Source of the DNA: an uncultured Ruminococcus sp.
Lineage (GTDB): Bacteria; Bacillota; Clostridia; Oscillospirales; Ruminococcaceae
Length of the DNA stretch: 64,000 nucleotides
Direction of reading: 5' to 3'
NCBI GenBank assembly: GCA_900545345.1
Contig: UQYQ01000006.1
Coordinates: forward strand, 33,065-97,064
Shown: positions 59,659 through 64,000 of the stretch, one piece after another
How the letters are laid out: each line of letters starts with the position of its first letter
Numbering within the stretch: position 1 is the stretch's first letter
Position numbers and translations under genes: made by a program
The notes under the pieces: model-generated
Told to the model about the DNA's origin: nothing
The model's input: the letters and a program-made list of their open reading frames with translations, nothing else
Databases searched by the model: none

Positions 59659-61548
59659 TTGAAAAAGCGCAGAAAATGTATAGGAGTTTTAATGAGAGGC
59701 GTTGAAAATAAACTTCAGAAATCTATATTAGAAGGCATACTGCGTCAGGCATATTCATTAGACTATAATGTTGCAGTTTTTTCGATGATTGATGAAAGCT
59801 ATGATAATAAGTGCTTTGAAGCAGGAGAAAAAAATATCTTTTCACTTGTTAATCCTGATTTGATTGAAGGATTCATTTATCCGCAGAATACATTTAAATC
59901 CGCGGCTCTTCAAGATGAAGTAACGGAAATATTAAAGGGCTATGGAAAACCGGTGGTTTGTGCGGATTTCAGAAACCAGGCATTTCCGTATACGATAGTA
60001 GATAATAAAACCGGATTTTCTAATTTGGTTTCTCATTTGATTGAAGAACATGGATGCAAGAAGATTTATTGTCTTACAGGGTATACTGATTTTGAGCAAA
60101 CACAAGTCAGATTAAACGGATATTATGATGCTATGAATTCTCATGGCCTGTATTATGATGACAGTTATATTTTTGAGGGCGATTTTTGGCAGAATGCAGC
60201 AGTAAAGCTTGCTGAAGATATTTATGAGGGAAGAGTTGAACAGCCTGACGGTATAGCTTGCCAGAATGACTGGATGGCAATACATCTTTGCAATAAACTT
60301 ACTGATTTGGGAATAAAAGTTCCTGAAGATATTGCTATAGTAGGATATGACGGAATACACGAATCCAGGGATAATGTTCCGACTATAACAACATATCAGA
60401 CACCCGATGTTGATGTTGGTGCAGACGCAGTTTGTATGCTCTATAAAATTCTAACAGGCAAGGAATGTACACGGGCTTATCAAACAGGAGGATATCTTAT
60501 AATAGGCGAGAGCTGCGGCTGCAAAGAGGATATATCCAGAAATATGGATAATCAGAAAAAGCAGATTCGTGATATTGAAACATATAAGGAATATTACAGA
60601 ACAAGTAATATGCTTGAAGAATTGACTGCAACAAAGTCATTTGATGCTTTTTGCAATCGATTGATGGAACTTACATATGTCATCAGGAATTGTTCAAGAA
60701 TTGACTTATGTATGTGCAGTGATTGGGATAGTCTTGCCAGTGATAAGGTGTATGTTAAGGAAGGATATACAGAAAAGGTCACTCCTGTTATGTGGGAAAT
60801 GAGCAAGAGAGTGCCTTTTAAAACTAAGTTTATGCATCCTGAACTTTGGAAAGAGAAGGAATATCCGGGAGTCTATTATTTCTTTCCGGTACATTTTAGT
60901 GACAGGACTTTTGGATATTCTGTTTTTATATATGAGAATTCGTATGAGTCGTGTGACGAGGTGTATTGGGACTGGATAAGATCCTTATCAGTGTCGCTTG
61001 AATATCTGAGAACATCAAACTGTTTGCAGACATTAAATAATATGCTGAAACAGGATTCTATGACGGATTCACTTACGGGAATACATAACTCATATGGGTA
61101 TAAGTTATCCCGTGAAGAGCTTTTTGAAAAGTTTAAAGATTCAAATTCGAGTATGCTTGTTATTTCGGTTGACATGGATGATTTAAAAATAACCAATGAT
61201 ACATACGGCCATGTAGAAGGTAATAATGCCCTAAAAACAATTGCAAATGCTCTTCGTGTTGCATGTATTAAGAATGAAGTCTGTGCAAGAACCGGAGGAG
61301 ATGAGTTTGTAATTTTGGGAATAGGAGATTATACTGACGAAGATGCTGACGAGATAATTAAAAATGTTAATGACTATATATCTAAATATAACAGTGCCTC
61401 AAACAAACCATATCAAGTTCATGCAAGCCTGGGATATGCAATTACGAAATATCATGATGACTTTAATTATGATGATGTTTTAAAAATAGCTGATAGTGAT
61501 ATGTATAAAAACAAGGCGAAATATAAAGGTTTTAGAAATATAAGATAA
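59659..61548 (+). CDS. LacI-type sensor with GGDEF diguanylate cyclase
   Basis: 629 residues, soluble. Residues about 6-290 form a periplasmic-binding-protein/LacI-like ligand domain (CIGVLMRGVENKLQKSILEG; VPEDIAIVGYDG) without a helix-turn-helix. A middle region (about 300-455) is unassigned, possibly GAF-like. The GGDEF domain (about 465-625) has an intact GGDEF at 546-550; the RxxD inhibitory site is replaced by IKNE. TTG start after TAGGAGG. Inference: a cytosolic sugar signal sets c-di-GMP production. Confidence 0.88.
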   Translation: MKKRRKCIGVLMRGVENKLQKSILEGILRQAYSLDYNVAVFSMIDESYDNKCFEAGEKNIFSLVNPDLIEGFIYPQNTFKSAALQDEVTEILKGYGKPVVCADFRNQAFPYTIVDNKTGFSNLVSHLIEEHGCKKIYCLTGYTDFEQTQVRLNGYYDAMNSHGLYYDDSYIFEGDFWQNAAVKLAEDIYEGRVEQPDGIACQNDWMAIHLCNKLTDLGIKVPEDIAIVGYDGIHESRDNVPTITTYQTPDVDVGADAVCMLYKILTGKECTRAYQTGGYLIIGESCGCKEDISRNMDNQKKQIRDIETYKEYYRTSNMLEELTATKSFDAFCNRLMELTYVIRNCSRIDLCMCSDWDSLASDKVYVKEGYTEKVTPVMWEMSKRVPFKTKFMHPELWKEKEYPGVYYFFPVHFSDRTFGYSVFIYENSYESCDEVYWDWIRSLSVSLEYLRTSNCLQTLNNMLKQDSMTDSLTGIHNSYGYKLSREELFEKFKDSNSSMLVISVDMDDLKITNDTYGHVEGNNALKTIANALRVACIKNEVCARTGGDEFVILGIGDYTDEDADEIIKNVNDYISKYNSASNKPYQVHASLGYAITKYHDDFNYDDVLKIADSDMYKNKAKYKGFRNIR

Positions 61549-61551
61549 TAA

Positions 61552-61589
61552 AAAAGAGCAAGGTGATTTTTTTGCTTTGCTCTTTTCGT
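61552..61589 (+). terminator. Terminator after the GGDEF gene
   Basis: AAAAGAGCAA pairs with TTGCTCTTTT-type sequence around a T-rich loop, with a TTTTCG tail. Confidence 0.8.
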
Positions 61590-61601
61590 TATCAAAAAAT
61601 A

Positions 61602-61637
61602 AAAGGCATACGATTAATTCGTATGCCTTTTATTTTT
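61602..61637. terminator. Bidirectional terminator before hydA (3' side)
   Basis: AAAAGGCATACGA/TCGTATGCCTTTT, 13-bp perfect stem, short AT loop, T run on each strand; serves hydA on the minus strand. Confidence 0.88.
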
Positions 61638-61640
61638 TGA

Positions 61641-63407
61641 TTATTTATAAAGACCTCTCTTTACATATGTTGTATGCAGTATGTGATGAGCCTTTTCACT
61701 TCCGGGTTCGCCGAAGTATTCTTTATAAAGTTCTTTAATAGCAGGGTTTTCATGAGATTTTCTTATTGATTTAGCAGCATCATTTTTATAAAGAACGCTT
61801 GCTCTTAAAGATTTGATGTCAACAGTATTTCTGACAGAAGCAGGCTGCTGCGGCTGACCGCCTCCGTTTACACATCCGCCGGGACAGCCCATTATCTCAA
61901 TGAAGTGATAATCAGCTTCTCCGCTTTCAACTTTTTTAAGAATTTCTTTTGCATTAGCAAGTCCTGAAGCTACTGCAACATTTACTTTCATACCGGCAAC
62001 ATCATAGCTTGCTTCTTTAATTCCTTCAGTGCCTCTAACATCACTGAATTCAACATTCTGAAGCTCTTCACCTGTTAAAGTTTCAACAGCTGTACGAAGT
62101 GCAGCTTCCATAACTCCGCCTGTTGCACCGAAGATAACGCCTGCACCGGTTGAGATTCCGAGAGGAGCGTCAAACTCTTCATCTTCAAGCTCTAAGAATT
62201 TGATTCCGGCACGCTCGATCATGCGAGCAAGCTCTCTTGTGGTGATAGAAATATCAACGTCAGGAACACCTGCAGCATCTTCATCGTCTCTTCCGATTTC
62301 AAACTTTTTAGCAGTACAAGGCATAACGGCGACAACAACCATATCTCTTGGGTCAATGCCCATTTTTTCAGCATAATATGTTTTAGCTGTTGCACCGAAC
62401 ATCTGCATAGGTGATTTACAGCTTGAAAGATTGTCAATCATATCAGGGAAGTAATGCTCGCAGTATTTAACCCATCCCGGTGAACAGGAAGTGATAAGAG
62501 GAAGCTTTCCTCCGTTTTGAACTCTGTCTAAGAATTCGTGTGCTTCTTCCATAATAGTAAGGTCAGCTGCAAAGTCGGTATCAAACACTTTGTCAAAGCC
62601 AAGCTTACGAAGTGCACAAGCCATTTTTCCTTCAACATCTGTTCCGATAGGAAGTCCGAAAGCTTCACCTAAAGCTGCTCTTACAGCAGGAGCAGTCTGA
62701 ACAATAACGGTTTTAGTATCATCAGCTAAGGCTTCAAAAACCTCAGTAGTATTATCCTTTTCATACAATGCACCGGTCGGACAAACTGCAATACACTGTC
62801 CGCATGATACACATGAAGTATTTCCTAAATCATCTTCAAATGCACAGCTGATATTTGTTTTAAATCCTCTTTCATTAGCACCGATAATACCGATTCCCTG
62901 GGTCTTTTCGCAAACAGCAACACAGCGGCGGCAGAGAATACATTTGCTGTTATCTCTGACCATATGAGGTGCTGAACAGTCAAGAATGGCTTCTGTTTTA
63001 GCACCGTCATAAATGCCTTCGTCTTCAATTTTATAATCCTTTGCGAGCTTTTGAAGCTCACAGTTTCCGCTTCTTACACATGACAGACATTTTCTGTCGT
63101 GGTTAGAAAGGATAAGTTCTAATGTTTTCTTTCTTGAGTCAATTACCTTCGGTGTGCTTGTGAATACATTCATTCCTTCTGATATAGGGTATACACATGA
63201 AGCGACAATTCTCTTAGGGCCTAAGCCGTCGCCTCTTTTTTCCTGTACTTCAACAACACAGATACGGCAAGCTCCTATTTCATTGATTTCTTTTAAGAAA
63301 CAAAGTGTAGGAATCTCAACATTGGCAAGACGAGCCGCTTCCAGGACTGTTGAACCTTTAGGAGCCTGATAATCTGCTCCGTTGATTTTAATATTAATCA
63401 TATCCAT
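61641..63407 (-). CDS. hydA: [FeFe] hydrogenase catalytic subunit
   Basis: 588 residues. N-terminal [2Fe-2S] domain (ligands in TLCFLKEINEIGACRIC), a His-Cys3 [4Fe-4S] site, two [4Fe-4S] clusters (CILCRRCVAVCE; CVSCGQCIAVCP), then the H-cluster motifs TSCSPGWVKYC, MPCTAKKFE and GCPGGCVNGGGQP. This is the layout of the HydA of NAD- and ferredoxin-linked (often electron-bifurcating) HydABC enzymes. It lies 13 nt after the hydB stop. AGGGAGGCG before the ATG. Confidence 0.95.
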   Translation of the reverse strand: MDMINIKINGADYQAPKGSTVLEAARLANVEIPTLCFLKEINEIGACRICVVEVQEKRGDGLGPKRIVASCVYPISEGMNVFTSTPKVIDSRKKTLELILSNHDRKCLSCVRSGNCELQKLAKDYKIEDEGIYDGAKTEAILDCSAPHMVRDNSKCILCRRCVAVCEKTQGIGIIGANERGFKTNISCAFEDDLGNTSCVSCGQCIAVCPTGALYEKDNTTEVFEALADDTKTVIVQTAPAVRAALGEAFGLPIGTDVEGKMACALRKLGFDKVFDTDFAADLTIMEEAHEFLDRVQNGGKLPLITSCSPGWVKYCEHYFPDMIDNLSSCKSPMQMFGATAKTYYAEKMGIDPRDMVVVAVMPCTAKKFEIGRDDEDAAGVPDVDISITTRELARMIERAGIKFLELEDEEFDAPLGISTGAGVIFGATGGVMEAALRTAVETLTGEELQNVEFSDVRGTEGIKEASYDVAGMKVNVAVASGLANAKEILKKVESGEADYHFIEIMGCPGGCVNGGGQPQQPASVRNTVDIKSLRASVLYKNDAAKSIRKSHENPAIKELYKEYFGEPGSEKAHHILHTTYVKRGLYK

Positions 63408-63420
63408 CTAAAACGCCTCC

Positions 63421-64000
63421 CTACTTCTTTGAAATAGCACCGAACTTACATTTTTCAATACAAGCTCCGCACTTAATACATTTATTTTGATCGATAACAT
63501 GTGGATTTTTAACGCTTCCTTCAATTGCACCGGCAGGACATTGTCTTGCACATAGAGTACAGCCCTTACACTTATCTGTATCGATAACGTATTTGAGAAG
63601 GTCTTTACATACGCCGGCAGGACAAGTTTTGTCAACAACGTGTGCAATGTATTCGTCTTTGAAGTAACGAAGAGTTGAAAGAACAGGGTTCGGAGCTGTT
63701 TGTCCAAGTCCGCAAAGTGAATTGTTCTTTATGTAGTAGCATAACTCTTCAATTCTATCTAAGTCTTCAAGTGTTCCCTGTCCTTTGGTAACCTTATCAA
63801 GAAGCTCGTACAAACGCTTTGTACCGATACGGCAAGGTGTACACTTTCCGCAGGATTCATCAACTGTGAAAGCCAGGAAGAACTTAGCGATATCAACCAT
63901 ACAGTTATCCTCGTCCATAACGATAAGTCCGCCTGAACCCATCATAGAACCGATAGCTATGAGGTTATCATAGTCAATTTCAATATCATAATGTTCAGCA
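63421..64000 (-). CDS. hydB: NuoF/HydB-like hydrogenase subunit, 5' end outside the window
   Basis: Only the C-terminal 193 or so codons are inside; the frame is open to the right edge. DYDNLIAIGSMMGSGGLIVMD belongs to the flavin/NADH subunit fold, ESCGKCTPCRIG holds the [4Fe-4S] (N3-type) ligands, and the tail carries a ferredoxin-like pair of clusters (CKGCTLCARQCP; CIKCGACIEKCK). With hydA it forms the NAD-linked hydrogenase; hydC is probably further to the right. Confidence 0.92.
   Translation of the reverse strand, partial: AEHYDIEIDYDNLIAIGSMMGSGGLIVMDEDNCMVDIAKFFLAFTVDESCGKCTPCRIGTKRLYELLDKVTKGQGTLEDLDRIEELCYYIKNNSLCGLGQTAPNPVLSTLRYFKDEYIAHVVDKTCPAGVCKDLLKYVIDTDKCKGCTLCARQCPAGAIEGSVKNPHVIDQNKCIKCGACIEKCKFGAISKK

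Overview
The window comes from a low-GC Gram-positive anaerobe of the class Clostridia. The best fit is the Ruminococcaceae/Oscillospiraceae (Ruminococcus-like). This is an inference from the Firmicute S10-spc-alpha ribosomal operon order, strong AGGAGG ribosome binding sites with frequent GTG/TTG starts, TTGACA/TATAAT promoters, a trimeric-type [FeFe] hydrogenase, an intracellular cellobiose phosphorylase (GH94) and Thr-rich linker sequence. No rRNA, CRISPR array, integrase or complete insertion sequence was seen.

Layout. 1-671: 3' part of a lipoprotein gene. 672-1254: promoter and a long structured leader with a terminator-like hairpin. 1255-17059: about 32 genes in one direction (rpsJ to rplQ, including secY, adk, map, a KOW-domain protein, infA and rpoA). 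17393-21576: Na/Pi symporter-PhoU protein, purine nucleoside phosphorylase and an MTA/SAH deaminase-type amidohydrolase. 21775-31506: rimP-nusA-ylxR-ylxQ-infB-rbfA-nrnA-truB-ribF, then gltX. 31588-36529: Gld-type ABC transporter with a DUF4340 protein. 36723-41620: a small conserved hypothetical, an MBOAT protein lacking both conserved histidines, a membrane-anchored Thr-rich protein, a YhcC-type radical SAM protein, rimM and trmD. 41909-46762: an HPr-like protein, a PucR-type regulator, ftsE, ftsX and a coiled-coil/M23 peptidoglycan hydrolase. 46833-48500: a small accessory island of xre1, a SLOG/DUF1273 gene, xre2, xre3 and a ribbon-helix-helix gene with duplicated operators. 48535-53756: CmpB-like membrane protein, metallophosphoesterase, tRNA-Arg(CCG), metG, a candidate small RNA and a DUF378 protein. 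53963-61548: aldose 1-epimerase, DUF6440 protein, cellobiose phosphorylase, ABC-F ATPase, an orphan IS200/IS605-like structured element, and a LacI-sensor/GGDEF protein. 61641-64000 (minus): hydA and the 3' part of hydB.

How it works together. Most of the window is core translation, transcription and ribosome-maturation machinery. The carbon part (GH94, mutarotase, a sugar-binding-type GGDEF protein, HPr, [FeFe] hydrogenase) fits a cellodextrin-fermenting, hydrogen-producing gut anaerobe.

Most interesting observations: (1) the XRE/SLOG/XRE island with duplicated divergent promoters, each carrying an operator in its -35/-10 spacer; (2) the adjacent XRE3/RHH switch with three evenly spaced copies of one operator; (3) a candidate small RNA of about 105 nt upstream of metG that carries a copy of the 16S anti-Shine-Dalgarno; (4) an orphan omega-RNA-like IS605-type element with no tnpB; (5) an MBOAT protein without catalytic histidines, paired with what looks like a truncated partner bearing a Thr-rich tail; (6) a hairpin between the Shine-Dalgarno and start codon of ylxQ.
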